Below, one piece after another: positions 26,841 to 36,317 of a DNA stretch of 64,000 nucleotides; position 1 is the first letter of the stretch; every line of letters starts with the position of its first letter. The notes beneath the pieces were generated by a model that worked only from the letters and a program-made list of their open reading frames with translations, was not told the origin of the DNA and made no database searches. Source of the stretch: Marinobacter sp. 1-4A (GTDB lineage: Bacteria; Pseudomonadota; Gammaproteobacteria; Pseudomonadales; Oleiphilaceae); assembly GCF_016597725.1 (NCBI RefSeq), contig NZ_VCGY01000001.1:248001-312000 (forward strand), given 5' to 3'. Both the position numbers and the translations under genes were made by a program.

Positions 26841-28745
26841 ATGACAGCCCTATCCATCGCATCCAGCAACGCTCGCCACAACATCTCCCTAGCAAGCCTG
26901 CTTATTCTTGTTCTGCTGATAATCACTGCAACCCCATCCTGGGCTTTTGGCAGCAGCAACTCTCTTTTCGGTGGCCAGAGCAGCCAGTTTCTCCCTGTGG
27001 ACGAAGCGCTTCCGTTCAGCCACACCACGGATGACAATGCGATCGTATTATTCTGGGACATCACACCCAAACACTATTTATATCGGGACCGCATCAGTAT
27101 TAAGGCGTTAGATGAGGGCACTACTGCTGGCGCACCCATCTATTCCAGCCCGGGCATTGAGACCGAAGACGAATACTTCGGTAAAACGACCGTCTTTTTC
27201 GACCCTATAGAAGCCCGTATTCCAGTAACACTTCCGGACAATACACGGGAAGCCCGTTTTGAAGTCACCTATCAAGGCTGTGCCGAAGCGGGCCTTTGCT
27301 ACCCGCCGCAGACCCGCGAGGTATTATTTTACCAAAGCCAGAACTCAGGGCCCGGCACACAGTCACCGGAAAGCGCCGGTTCAGGATTGACGGGCACCTC
27401 TCCCAAGATAGACACCAACTCTGCCACCGGGCTTGCGGGGTTTCTGGCTGAGCAGTCAACCTTGATGATTGCCGGCTTATTCCTACTGTTGGGATTGGGC
27501 CTGACTTTCACCCCTTGCGTGCTGCCAATGGTTCCGATTATTTCGTCATTGGTGTCCAACCAGAACACCAAAACCACCGGGCACGCACTGCTGCTTGCTA
27601 GCAGCTATGTTTTGGGCATGGCGCTCACCTATGCGGCGGCTGGCGTTCTTACCGGGCTTCTGGGAGCTAGCTTCAACCTGCAAGCACAGCTTCAGTCTCC
27701 TTGGGTTCTGAGCCTATTTGCGCTGATGTTTGTGGTGTTTGCGCTGTCTATGTTCGATTTGTTCGAAATACAGCTTCCGCGGTTTATCCGAGAGCCCCTA
27801 AATGACGCAAGCCAGCGACTAACCGGAGGCCGTGTTGTCAGCGTTTTTGGCATAGGCGCCCTTTCCGCTCTGGTTGTATCTCCCTGCGTATCTGCCCCGC
27901 TTGCTGGCAGCCTGCTCTACATATCCACAACACAGGATGCGTTCATCGGAGGTATAGCACTCTTTGCCCTTGGTCTGGGCATGGGTGTCCCTCTTATTCT
28001 GGTCGCTGTAGGTGGGCGCAGGCTTCTGCCAACCTCAGGGCACTGGATGACCACGGTCAAGCACTTCTACGGCGTAATGCTGATTGCCGTTGCTATATGG
28101 CTGGTTGAACGTCTGGTTCCAGGCTGGGTTGGGCTTACACTTTGGGGTATTCTGATTGCCATAACCGGCGTACAACTGGGCGCTTTCGACGCAGCAAAAG
28201 CGGGCTGGGAGCGAACTCGCAAAGGCCTGGGGCTGATCTTTTTTGCCTATGGGCTAGCATTGCTGGCCGGAGCCGTTGCCGGTGCCAATGATCCACTCGC
28301 GCCACTGGATCCTTTCGTCGCCAAGGCCAGCTCATCTGGCCCTCAAGTGAATAAAGCCGGATATGACGATAGCCACGGAGGGTTCAACCGGGTGGATGCA
28401 CCTTCCGACATCAAGGACATGCTCTTGAAAGCCCGTCAAGAGGGCCGCCCGGTAATGCTGGATTTCTACGCAGATTGGTGCATTTCCTGCAAAGTCATGG
28501 AGCGCAACGTGTTCAGCAAAGCCGACGTGACCGCCTTACTCAGCCCCTTCACTCTGATACAAATTGATATGACGGATAACACGCCAGCGCAGCAGGCAAT
28601 GCTCGATGAACTAGGCTTGTTCGGCCCCCCCGCCATTCTGTTCTACAACAGCAGTGGAGAGGAGATGACACAACAGCGAGTTTTGGGCGAAATGAATCGC
28701 AACCAGTTTATGGACCATGTAAACGGCCTTATGCCGTCCATCTGA
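26841..28745 (+). CDS. dsbD: thiol:disulfide interchange protein DsbD
   Basis: Moves electrons from cytoplasmic thioredoxin across the inner membrane to periplasmic thiol proteins. From the ATG at 26841 the product is 634 residues: signal peptide ending near TPSWA, periplasmic N-domain with the Cys pair in YQGCAEAGLCYPP, eight transmembrane helices with Cys in FTPCVLPMVP and VSPCVSAPLA, and a C-terminal thioredoxin domain with Cys547/Cys550 in DWCISCK. A longer in-frame start at 26790 would precede an unusually long n-region. Likely donor for thiol proteins such as the TlpA homologue near the window end. Confidence 0.93.
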   Translation: MTALSIASSNARHNISLASLLILVLLIITATPSWAFGSSNSLFGGQSSQFLPVDEALPFSHTTDDNAIVLFWDITPKHYLYRDRISIKALDEGTTAGAPIYSSPGIETEDEYFGKTTVFFDPIEARIPVTLPDNTREARFEVTYQGCAEAGLCYPPQTREVLFYQSQNSGPGTQSPESAGSGLTGTSPKIDTNSATGLAGFLAEQSTLMIAGLFLLLGLGLTFTPCVLPMVPIISSLVSNQNTKTTGHALLLASSYVLGMALTYAAAGVLTGLLGASFNLQAQLQSPWVLSLFALMFVVFALSMFDLFEIQLPRFIREPLNDASQRLTGGRVVSVFGIGALSALVVSPCVSAPLAGSLLYISTTQDAFIGGIALFALGLGMGVPLILVAVGGRRLLPTSGHWMTTVKHFYGVMLIAVAIWLVERLVPGWVGLTLWGILIAITGVQLGAFDAAKAGWERTRKGLGLIFFAYGLALLAGAVAGANDPLAPLDPFVAKASSSGPQVNKAGYDDSHGGFNRVDAPSDIKDMLLKARQEGRPVMLDFYADWCISCKVMERNVFSKADVTALLSPFTLIQIDMTDNTPAQQAMLDELGLFGPPAILFYNSSGEEMTQQRVLGEMNRNQFMDHVNGLMPSI

Positions 28746-28779
28746 CGGCATAAACACGAGACAGAACCGTAAAACGTGT

Positions 28780-29019
28780 TTACTCTCCGCGACGTATAAG
28801 ATAAATGAACTGATCACCCTGCTCGACTTGGCTGACCAACTCATGCCCCAAAAATTGGCAAAATCTGGGAATATCCCGCGTGGTTGAGGGGTCTGTCGCA
28901 ATCACCCGCAGTATTTTCCCGGGCGCCACATCACTGATGCGGCTATGCAGCATCATTACCGGTTCCGGACAATACAGCCCACAGGCATCAAGCTCGGCGT
29001 CATAATCGGTAGTGCTCAC
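28780..29019 (-). CDS. TusA-family sulfur carrier protein
   Basis: 79-residue SirA/TusA-like protein with the signature [19 protein letters not shown], where the second Cys (in YCPEP) carries the persulfide. E. coli TusA passes sulfur for 2-thiolation of tRNA by MnmA, which is also encoded in this window; other family members serve molybdenum-cofactor or sulfur oxidation pathways. It is a lone gene convergent with dsbD and divergent from the ABM-domain gene, so its partner cannot be told from context. Confidence 0.88.
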   Translation of the reverse strand: MSTTDYDAELDACGLYCPEPVMMLHSRISDVAPGKILRVIATDPSTTRDIPRFCQFLGHELVSQVEQGDQFIYLIRRGE

Positions 29020-29104
29020 AAAAAACTCCTATTCTGCATGACCTGATTTTTTAGAAATACGTGCTAAATTACTGTTTATACCCTTAAAACATCTGGAGGT
29101 TTGC

Positions 29105-29395
29105 ATGATCCGGGTTCTGATTGAACGCCATATTGCCGAGTCACTTGAAACAGCTTATGAGGAACGTTCCCGCAAGGTTTTGCAGCGCGCTGTTGCTGCA
29201 CCGGGGTTCATTTCCGGAGAAACACTGGTCGACAGCAACGACCCTAATCACAGGATTACTTTGGCCAACTGGCGTTCAGAAGCGGACTGGAATCGCTGGT
29301 ACCAGTCTAACGATAGACGCGATCTGATGGCAGAGCTGATTCCCATGATGGATAAAGATGAAGCCATAACCGTACTTGCACAAAGCGGCGTTTGA
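29105..29395 (+). CDS. antibiotic biosynthesis monooxygenase (ABM)-domain protein
   Basis: 96-residue single-domain protein with the ferredoxin-like ABM pattern: MIRVLIERHIAE first strand, AAPGFISGETLVDSND, ITLANWRSEADWNRWYQSND, where W and the WxxW-like region are typical of the family. ABM proteins include quinol monooxygenases and heme-degrading enzymes, but many are of unknown function, and no cofactor residue here decides. CTGGAGG lies just before the ATG. Confidence 0.8.
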   Translation: MIRVLIERHIAESLETAYEERSRKVLQRAVAAPGFISGETLVDSNDPNHRITLANWRSEADWNRWYQSNDRRDLMAELIPMMDKDEAITVLAQSGV

Positions 29396-29497
29396 CCTTC
29401 GAAGCGAGTGCCTGTGATAGTTCGCATAGTTTTAAACAGTTTAACAATACAACTTGCGCCTATTCGCTACACTTTCAAAGTCTAATGCTCTCGGAAA

Positions 29498-31330
29498 ATG
29501 TCGATGTCACTCTTTGCGCGCCTCGCTTTCATCATGCTTTGCACTGCCACTCCGGCGCTCGCCCTTGCCAGCGTCGCCGTGTCAGGCTCCGAGTGCCCAG
29601 CAGTCGATGCCAACGACGCGCAGGCGCGCAACTCACTGATGTACTATGTCTGCTACCACCAATCTTCGCCGGGCGAACCGGCGCACACTGCGTCAAATCC
29701 GGAGGAGTTGCCGGAGCACATTAAATGGACACCCTCTCAGGGGCACGAATTGGTGTTTAGCCAAACTCGTTCGGTTTACTGGATACGGCTAAATATCCGA
29801 AACACCGGCAGCGAGCGGCGGCTCTGGTACCTCAATCTTCACTACCCATTGCTGGACGAAGTCACTTTCTGGCGAGGCAATCAGCCCGGAGACGCACTGG
29901 TAACGGGTGACCAACATCGCTTCGGTTCAAGACTTGTAGATTACCGTTACTTCCTTTTACCAATTACCCTTAATAGTGGCGAAACCCGGTCTATAACAAT
30001 TCGGGTTCACAGCAGTGGCGCTCTGAATATTCCACTAAAACTGGAAACTCCAGAAGAAGTTATTGCTGAAAGCAATCATCTGGCAGTAACCCACGGACTG
30101 TTTTACGGCGCCATTCTGGTCCTCGCCATTTTCAATCTGGTCCTATTTTTCAGTTCCGGAACAACCTACTATTTTTACAATGCCCTTTATATGGTGGCTA
30201 TGGGGCTCTTCCTGTTCACAATGGGTGGCTTTGCCAATCAGTATTTTTGGCCTGAAAACCCTAAATTCGCGAACACATCCATTCCCTTGACTCTAGCGCT
30301 CTGCGCTTTAGCCATGACCTTTTTCGGGCGCTCGTTCCTTGAAGTAGCAGCACACACTCGAGCAGATAAAACCCTGAAAGCCATTCTTTGGATTTGTGCG
30401 GGTTTTACCGGGCTGACACTGGTCATTCCATACAGCCAAGCCATCCTTATCAACACTGCCCTTGGGCTGGTGATCATATTCATTCTTTCAATCATTGCCA
30501 TAAGCCGTTGGCAGCAGGGTTACCAGCCAGCGAAGTGGTATGTTCTTGCCTGGGCGGTCATGGCGGCCGGGGCGCTGGTTTATGCGGCCGCAGCCTTCGG
30601 GTATTTGGCCGATTTTCTTGCGCAGGAGTCGTTAATGCAGGTCGCAATCGGTGGCCAAGTTATCCTGCTGAACTACGCTATGGTTCAGCGCTGGCGACTG
30701 CTGAATGACAAATTGCTGGAGGTGGAACAGAAAGCCAGAAATGATCTGGAATACAAGGTGCACGAACGTACCGCTCAATTGCGCTCAACCATGCGAGAAC
30801 TGGAGAACGCCAACCGCAAACTCGCGACCTTGAGCCTAAACGACCCTCTTACAGGCCTTTACAACCGCCGCCACATGGACAACATTCTGCCGGAACTATG
30901 TGCTGAAGCGCGTAGAACAGGGCAACCTTTAACAATCGCCCTTCTGGATGCGGATCATTTTAAAACTGTTAACGACACATGGGGGCACGGGTTTGGTGAC
31001 AAATGGCTGCAAATGATTGCGGAAATTTTAACCAGACATGCCACACGCCCGCGAGACATTTCGATTCGTTTTGGCGGTGAGGAATTTGCATTACTGTTAC
31101 CGAGCACAGACCTTGAGGGCGCACAAAAAGTATGCGAAGCCGTGTTAGAAGACTTGCGCGCAACTTCAGCTGAAGCCCCGGACGGCGCAAAATCTCGTCT
31201 TACCATGAGCGCCGGCATCGCAAAGATGTTACCTAATGAGAATCAACAGGAGTTTTTTGAACGCGCAGACAGCGCTTTGTACAAAGCCAAAGCCAAAGGG
31301 CGCAATCAGACCGTAATAGCCGACACCTAA
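29498..31330 (+). CDS. membrane diguanylate cyclase with 7TM-DISM sensor
   Basis: Makes cyclic di-GMP. The 610-residue protein has a signal sequence, a periplasmic 7TMR-DISMED2 domain (about 60-190, with TRSVYWIRLNIRNTGSERR), seven transmembrane helices (about 195-410), a coiled-coil linker and a C-terminal GGDEF domain. The active site is GGEEF (526-530) and an RxxD inhibitory site (RPRD, 517-520) lies exactly five residues before it, so the enzyme should be active and product-inhibited. No EAL domain. It may sense a small ligand or sugar in the periplasm. Alternative ATG at 29504. Confidence 0.92.
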   Translation: MSMSLFARLAFIMLCTATPALALASVAVSGSECPAVDANDAQARNSLMYYVCYHQSSPGEPAHTASNPEELPEHIKWTPSQGHELVFSQTRSVYWIRLNIRNTGSERRLWYLNLHYPLLDEVTFWRGNQPGDALVTGDQHRFGSRLVDYRYFLLPITLNSGETRSITIRVHSSGALNIPLKLETPEEVIAESNHLAVTHGLFYGAILVLAIFNLVLFFSSGTTYYFYNALYMVAMGLFLFTMGGFANQYFWPENPKFANTSIPLTLALCALAMTFFGRSFLEVAAHTRADKTLKAILWICAGFTGLTLVIPYSQAILINTALGLVIIFILSIIAISRWQQGYQPAKWYVLAWAVMAAGALVYAAAAFGYLADFLAQESLMQVAIGGQVILLNYAMVQRWRLLNDKLLEVEQKARNDLEYKVHERTAQLRSTMRELENANRKLATLSLNDPLTGLYNRRHMDNILPELCAEARRTGQPLTIALLDADHFKTVNDTWGHGFGDKWLQMIAEILTRHATRPRDISIRFGGEEFALLLPSTDLEGAQKVCEAVLEDLRATSAEAPDGAKSRLTMSAGIAKMLPNENQQEFFERADSALYKAKAKGRNQTVIADT

Positions 31331-31471
31331 ACTACTTTCTTTCGCCTCAACGCTGCGTTTTTTGTTCTTAGTCAATTTTGGCAAGTTCACCTAGAACAAC
31401 TCTGGAGCTATTATAGGGCTTCGGTTGGTATGTCGCTTGCGAAAGGCGCCATGTCACTGATCCGGGTGCAT

Positions 31472-31485
31472 TTGACGGATGTCAG
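31472..31485 (+). promoter_or_regulatory. upstream ANR/FNR-like box of ccoN
   Basis: TTGACGGATGTCAG matches the FNR half-site pattern TTGAC-N4-GTCA. It lies 17 bp upstream of a second similar box and may be an auxiliary site. One base departs from symmetry at the 3' end. Confidence 0.4.
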
Positions 31486-31488
31486 GAG

Positions 31489-31530
31489 TTGACCCGCGTC
31501 ATTGCAAACAGGCAATGGTTTCTCCATACT
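31489..31530 (+). promoter_or_regulatory. predicted class II ANR/FNR-dependent promoter of ccoN
   Basis: TTGACCCGCGTCAT (31489-31502) fits TTGAC-N4-GTCA and is followed after exactly 22 bp by CATACT (31525-31530), the spacing between FNR box and -10 in class II FNR promoters. This predicts transcription from about 31537, 36 bp before the ccoN start codon, under low oxygen. The regulator gene (anr/fnr) is not in the window. Confidence 0.5.
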
Positions 31531-31572
31531 TGCGCTCGCTTAATTCCCCACTCTGAACCCATTGGTAAGGCT

Positions 31573-33003
31573 ATGAGCACACAAAATCCGAACCTGACAT
31601 ATAACTATAAGGTGGTGAGACAGTTCGCCATCATGACAGTGGTATGGGGTATTGTAGGCATGGCGCTGGGCGTGTTGATTGCAGCACAACTGGTTTGGCC
31701 ATCCCTCAACCTCGACCTACCATTTACTCACTTCGGTCGCCTGCGACCGCTGCATACCAACGCTGTTATCTTCGGCTTTGGTGGTAGTGCACTGTTTGCA
31801 ACATCGTACTACGTTGTACAGCGCACCTGTCAGGCACGCCTGATTTCGGACAAACTCGCAGCCTTCACATTCTGGGGCTGGACCGCAATCATCGTTGCTG
31901 CAGCAATTACGCTTCCATTGGGCCTTACCAGCACCAAAGAATACGCAGAATTGGAGTGGCCAATTGATATCGCCATTGCGGTGGTCTGGGTTACCTACGC
32001 TCTGGTGTTCTTCGGCACAATCATGAAGCGCAGCACCCCGCACATTTACGTAGCCAACTGGTTCTACGGTGCTTTCATTATTACCATCGCAGTTCTTCAT
32101 ATCGGTAATAACTTGGCGCTGCCGGTAAGTGCGTTCAAGTCATACTCTGCTTATGCCGGTGTAACCGATGCGATGATGCAGTGGTGGTATGGCCACAACG
32201 CAGTAGGCTTCTTCCTGACGGCTGGCTTCCTGGGCATGATGTACTACTTCGTTCCCAAGCAGGCCGGGCGCCCGGTTTACTCCTACCGCCTGTCCATCGT
32301 TCACTTCTGGGCACTGATCGCAACCTACGTTTGGGCGGGTGGTCACCACTTGCACTACTCTGCCCTTCCAGACTGGGCTCAAACAGCCAGTATGATTATG
32401 TCCCTGATTCTGCTTGCACCATCTTGGGGCGGCATGATCAACGGTATGATGACTCTGTCTGGCGCTTGGCACAAACTGCGTACCGACCCTATCCTGCGCT
32501 TCCTGGTGGTTTCCTTGTCGTTCTACGGCATGTCCACGTTTGAAGGCCCGATGATGTCTATCAAGACCGTTAACGCGCTTTCCCACAACACTGACTGGAC
32601 TGTTGGTCACGTTCACTCCGGTGCTCTGGGCTGGGTTGCGATGATCAGTATCGGTGCTATCTACCACCTGATTCCCAAGCTTTGGGGCCTCAAAGAAATG
32701 TACAGCACTAGCATGATCAACGTGCATTTCTGGCTAGCGACTGTGGGCACTGTCCTATATATCGTTGCAATGTGGGTAAACGGCATTATGCAAGGTTTGA
32801 TGTGGCGCGCTGTTAACGACGACGGCACCCTCACCTACAGCTTTGTAGAAAGCCTCGAAGCATCCTACCCGGGTTACTTTGTACGCTTCCTTGGCGGCGT
32901 CATCTTCCTGAGCGGTATGTTGTTCATGGCCTATAACGTCTACATGACCGTGCGCCAGAAAGAAGCAGCTGCTCAAGACAACGCAGCAATTCAGGCGGCG
33001 TAA
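31573..33003 (+). CDS. ccoN: cbb3-type cytochrome c oxidase subunit I
   Basis: Catalytic heme-copper subunit of the high-affinity cbb3 terminal oxidase in the inner membrane. The 476-residue protein has about 12 transmembrane helices and conserved His ligands, for example [46 protein letters not shown] and [14 protein letters not shown]. The ATG at 31573 fits the family start ([19 protein letters not shown]) and has TAAGG nearby; an upstream in-frame start at 31489 overlaps the predicted ANR box. First gene of ccoNOQP. Confidence 0.97.
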   Translation: MSTQNPNLTYNYKVVRQFAIMTVVWGIVGMALGVLIAAQLVWPSLNLDLPFTHFGRLRPLHTNAVIFGFGGSALFATSYYVVQRTCQARLISDKLAAFTFWGWTAIIVAAAITLPLGLTSTKEYAELEWPIDIAIAVVWVTYALVFFGTIMKRSTPHIYVANWFYGAFIITIAVLHIGNNLALPVSAFKSYSAYAGVTDAMMQWWYGHNAVGFFLTAGFLGMMYYFVPKQAGRPVYSYRLSIVHFWALIATYVWAGGHHLHYSALPDWAQTASMIMSLILLAPSWGGMINGMMTLSGAWHKLRTDPILRFLVVSLSFYGMSTFEGPMMSIKTVNALSHNTDWTVGHVHSGALGWVAMISIGAIYHLIPKLWGLKEMYSTSMINVHFWLATVGTVLYIVAMWVNGIMQGLMWRAVNDDGTLTYSFVESLEASYPGYFVRFLGGVIFLSGMLFMAYNVYMTVRQKEAAAQDNAAIQAA

Positions 33004-33017
33004 CGGAGAGAGACCAG

Positions 33018-33626
33018 ATGAAACACGAAATTGTAGAAAAAAATATTGGCCTGATGATTGTCTTTATCATTCTGGTCATCAGTGGTGGTTTTCTAGCAGA
33101 GGTACTGCCGCTGTTCTTCCTGAAGAGCGTGAATGAGCCGATCGAAGGCCTTGAGCCACTGTCGGCGCTGGAGCTGGAAGGCCGTGACATCTACATCCGT
33201 GAAGGCTGTCACGTTTGTCATACCCAGCAAATCCGCCCATTCCGCGCTGAAACCGAGCGTTATGGACACTACTCCGTTGCGGGCGAGTTCGTATACGAGC
33301 GCCCGTTCCTGTGGGGCTCCAAGCGCACGGGGCCGGATCTGGCCCGTGTTGGCGGCCGTTACTCTGATGCCTGGCAGCGCCAGCACCTGTATAACCCGCG
33401 TAGCGTAGTTCCTGAATCCAACATGCCTGCTTTCCCCTGGCTGTTCGAAGATGTGGTGAACCACAAAGGCACCGCTGCCAAGCTATCTGCGTTGCAGACG
33501 CTAGGTGTGCCTTACACTGACGAGCAGATCTCCAGTGCGGCAGGTGAGTTAGAAGGTAAGTTTGAGATCGAAGCCCTAGTCGCATACTTGCAACAGTTGG
33601 GTACCGTTCTTTCAGACAAACGGTGA
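33018..33626 (+). CDS. ccoO: cbb3-type oxidase subunit II (monoheme cytochrome c)
   Basis: Membrane-anchored monoheme cytochrome c of the cbb3 oxidase. 202 residues: an N-terminal transmembrane helix ([20 protein letters not shown]), then the heme-binding CHVCH near residues 63-67 and Met ligand candidates in [12 protein letters not shown]. Follows ccoN by 14 bp and overlaps nothing; ccoQ starts 4 bp after its stop. Confidence 0.97.
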   Translation: MKHEIVEKNIGLMIVFIILVISGGFLAEVLPLFFLKSVNEPIEGLEPLSALELEGRDIYIREGCHVCHTQQIRPFRAETERYGHYSVAGEFVYERPFLWGSKRTGPDLARVGGRYSDAWQRQHLYNPRSVVPESNMPAFPWLFEDVVNHKGTAAKLSALQTLGVPYTDEQISSAAGELEGKFEIEALVAYLQQLGTVLSDKR

Positions 33627-33630
33627 TTTG

Positions 33631-33816
33631 ATGGATATTAACGAGTTACGCGGCATGCATACGCTTTTAGTGATGGCGGTCTTTATCGGCATCATCTGGT
33701 GGGCTTTCAGTGCGCACCGTAAAAAAGCAAATGAAGAAGCAGCCCACCTCCCCTTCGATGATGAAGAAGTGGAAAAGCGTACTCTTGAACAGGAAAAAAC
33801 GGAGAAAAAACAATGA
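33631..33816 (+). CDS. ccoQ: cbb3-type oxidase subunit CcoQ
   Basis: Small accessory subunit that stabilises the cbb3 complex. 61 residues with one transmembrane helix (MHTLLVMAVFIGIIWWAFSA) and a charged cytoplasmic tail (DDEEVEKRTLEQEKTEKK). The ATG at 33631 has GGTGA upstream. Its stop overlaps the ccoP start by 4 bp. Confidence 0.93.
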   Translation: MDINELRGMHTLLVMAVFIGIIWWAFSAHRKKANEEAAHLPFDDEEVEKRTLEQEKTEKKQ

Positions 33817-34703
33817 GTACCTTCTGGAGCATCTGGGTCAGTGTGATCGTGCTCGGTACCGTCTTTGGTTGCTGGTGGCTTCTACACGCTACCCGCAAGA
33901 GCCAGACAACCGATGTAGAAACCGAGCGTACCGTGGGTCACTCTTTCGATGGCATCGAAGAGTATGACAACCCGCTTCCCAAGTGGTGGTTCTACTTGTA
34001 CGTAAGTACGTGTGTATTTGCGCTTGGCTATCTCGCCCTCTACCCGGGACTGGGTAACTTCAACGGGCTGCTAAATTGGACCTCTGCAAATCAATGGGAG
34101 GCCGAAGTTGCTGCCGCTGATGAAAAGTACGGTGAAATCTACGCTCAGTATGGGCAGACGCCTGTTGTAGAGCTTGCGCAAGATGAAGACGCGCTCAAAA
34201 TTGGTCAACGCTTGTTTGCTAACAACTGCGCTGTTTGTCATGGCTCTGCCGCTCGCGGTCAGGTCGGTTTCCCGAACCTGACTGATGACGACTGGCTATG
34301 GGGTGGTACACCCGAGGCCATTCTGCAAACACTGCACAATGGTCGCATGGGCAACATGCCGGCGAAGGGCGTAATGCCCAACATGACCAACGAGCAGGTT
34401 GATCAAGTAGTGAATTACGTGCTGAGCTTCAGTGGTCGCGAAAAAGATGCTGCAGCAGCCGAAGCGGGTAAAGCTGTATTCGCACAAGGCTGTGTGGCTT
34501 GTCATGGTCCTGAAGGCAAGGGCATAGAAGCGATGGGAGCACCCAACCTCACGGATAACGTGTGGCTGTACGGTTCCAACTATGAGTGGATCAAAGAAAC
34601 AGTTCTGCATGGTCGCCAGAACGAGATGCCGGCTCAAAGCGGCCGCCTCTCCAGCGATCAGATCCAAATTCTGGCTGCGTACGTTTACAGCTTGTCCAAC
34701 TGA
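33813..34703 (+). CDS. ccoP: cbb3-type oxidase subunit III (diheme cytochrome c)
   Basis: Diheme cytochrome c that takes electrons from soluble cytochromes into the cbb3 oxidase. 296 residues: N-terminal membrane segments (two helices, about 5-25 and 58-78), then two cytochrome c domains with CAVCH at about 139-143 and CVACH at about 227-231. Met ligands are likely in GNMPAKGVMPNM and NEMPAQSGRLS. Last structural gene of the oxidase; two strong hairpins follow. Confidence 0.97.
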   Translation: MSTFWSIWVSVIVLGTVFGCWWLLHATRKSQTTDVETERTVGHSFDGIEEYDNPLPKWWFYLYVSTCVFALGYLALYPGLGNFNGLLNWTSANQWEAEVAAADEKYGEIYAQYGQTPVVELAQDEDALKIGQRLFANNCAVCHGSAARGQVGFPNLTDDDWLWGGTPEAILQTLHNGRMGNMPAKGVMPNMTNEQVDQVVNYVLSFSGREKDAAAAEAGKAVFAQGCVACHGPEGKGIEAMGAPNLTDNVWLYGSNYEWIKETVLHGRQNEMPAQSGRLSSDQIQILAAYVYSLSN

Positions 34704-34710
34704 CTTTCCT

Positions 34711-34773
34711 GCCGGGCCTTTGGCCCGGCATGGTCTGTTCAACCCTGTGTCTGCCCTCGCGGGCACAGGGTTG
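34711..34773 (+). terminator. two consecutive GC-rich hairpins between ccoP and ccoG
   Basis: First hairpin: GCCGGGCC-TTT-GGCCCGGC (34711-34729). Second: CAACCCTGT pairs with ACAGGGTTG around an inner GCCC-TCGC-GGGC stem (34740-34773). Neither is followed by a T-run, so they may be partial terminators or 3' stabilisers that keep ccoNOQP mRNA more abundant than ccoGHIS. Confidence 0.55.
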
Positions 34774-34838
34774 AAAAGATCAGCACCAGCCCCTAAAAAG
34801 GCACCGCGCCCGCTTTACGACTCCATCTGGAGGTACTC

Positions 34839-36269
34839 ATGAGTAATGAAATCCCGGTCAAACAGATCGACCCCTCCTCAGAACCCTCGGGCGACAACAA
34901 GGGCACTAAAACAGTCGAGCTCTACGCCAGTCGCAAAAAAATCTACGTTAAAGAAGTTACGGGGCTGTTCCAACGCATCCGCACAGTCAGCCTGATGCTC
35001 CTTATGAGCATGTATTTCTTATTCGTGTGGCTGACTCTTGACGGCGCCCCACTGATTCATTTTGATTTGCCTGCTCGTGAGTTCCATCTTTACGGCGTAA
35101 CCTTCTACCCCAAAGACTTCTTTTTACTTTCAGGCATGTTGATTATCAGTGCCTTTGGCTTGTTCTTTATAACCACGCTCTTTGGCCGTGTATGGTGTGG
35201 TTACACCTGCCCTCAAACGGTGTGGACTTTCATCTTCATGTGGGTAGAAGAGCGCATTGAAGGCAGCCGTAATAAGCGCATGAAGTTGGACAAGGCACCC
35301 AACTCTAAGGAAAAAATATTCAAGAAGTCCGCTAAGCACACGATCTGGCTTATTATCGCACTCTTAACCGGGCTAACGTTTGTTGGGTATTTCTACCCGA
35401 TCCGTGAATTAATCGCCGACATTCTCACCCTACAAGCCAATGGTTGGGCCTATTTCTGGGTAGCGTTTTTCACAGTCGCCACCTATCTCAATGCGGGCTG
35501 GATGCGAGAGCAGGTGTGCTTGTATATGTGCCCATATGCCCGCTTCCAGTCCGTTATGTTCGACCCCAACACACGTATTGTTTCCTACGACCCTAATCGT
35601 GGAGAGCCTCGTGGAGGTCGTAAAAAGGGCGTAAAGCCTGAAGAGGCTGGTTTAGGCGACTGCATTGATTGCGGACAGTGTGTTCACGTATGCCCCACTG
35701 GTATTGATATCCGCGACGGCCTTCAGTACGAGTGCATTGGTTGTGCCCTGTGCATCGACGCCTGTGATGAAATCATGGACAAAATGGACTACCCTCGCGG
35801 CCTGATTCGTTACACCACTGAAAACGAACTTGAAGGCAAACCATCAAAACTTCTGCGGCCTCGCACCTTTGGTTATGGCGCCGTTCTCACCGCCATGATT
35901 GGTGCGATTGTATTCGTCATCGCAACTCGCGTGCCCGCTCAAATGGACGTCTTGCGGGATCGCGGTGCGCTGTTTAGCTTCAACGGTGAAGGGCGCATTG
36001 AGAACTCCTACACTCTGAAAATCGTTAACATGTCGGAAGTACCTCAGACCTTCAGCCTATCTGTGCAAGGTATGGATGGCATTCGTATTCTGACCGAGAC
36101 TCAGGTGTCAGTGGATAGCGGCGAAAACCGTTCACTTCCAACCGTTGTAGATGTGCCACCCGAGTCTATTCCGCAGTCAAACAACGAAATAATATTCCAT
36201 GCACAGTCTGAAACGGATGCTTCACTGAAGCTGGAAACCGAAAGCCGATTTGTCGGTCCAACGCAGTGA
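34839..36269 (+). CDS. ccoG: cytochrome c oxidase accessory protein CcoG
   Basis: Membrane iron-sulfur protein needed for copper insertion into cbb3 oxidase; in Rhodobacter CcoG is a cupric reductase. The 476-residue protein has an N-terminal helix, further membrane helices with the CGYTCPQTVW and CLYMCPYARFQSVM cysteine motifs, two 4Fe-4S motifs (CIDCGQCVHVCP and CIGCALCIDACD) and a C-terminal immunoglobulin-like domain. First gene of ccoGHIS. CTGGAGG lies before the ATG. Confidence 0.96.
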   Translation: MSNEIPVKQIDPSSEPSGDNKGTKTVELYASRKKIYVKEVTGLFQRIRTVSLMLLMSMYFLFVWLTLDGAPLIHFDLPAREFHLYGVTFYPKDFFLLSGMLIISAFGLFFITTLFGRVWCGYTCPQTVWTFIFMWVEERIEGSRNKRMKLDKAPNSKEKIFKKSAKHTIWLIIALLTGLTFVGYFYPIRELIADILTLQANGWAYFWVAFFTVATYLNAGWMREQVCLYMCPYARFQSVMFDPNTRIVSYDPNRGEPRGGRKKGVKPEEAGLGDCIDCGQCVHVCPTGIDIRDGLQYECIGCALCIDACDEIMDKMDYPRGLIRYTTENELEGKPSKLLRPRTFGYGAVLTAMIGAIVFVIATRVPAQMDVLRDRGALFSFNGEGRIENSYTLKIVNMSEVPQTFSLSVQGMDGIRILTETQVSVDSGENRSLPTVVDVPPESIPQSNNEIIFHAQSETDASLKLETESRFVGPTQ

Positions 36270-36317
36270 TCCTTTGGGTCACCGCTGGCAACCTGTAAAC
36301 AGACGAGACTGAGCATT

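Noticed and set aside
32140..32727. 195-codon minus-strand open frame opposite ccoN
   Set aside because: It lies inside ccoN, has His-rich low-complexity wording and no family features; ccoN is clear, so this is a shadow.
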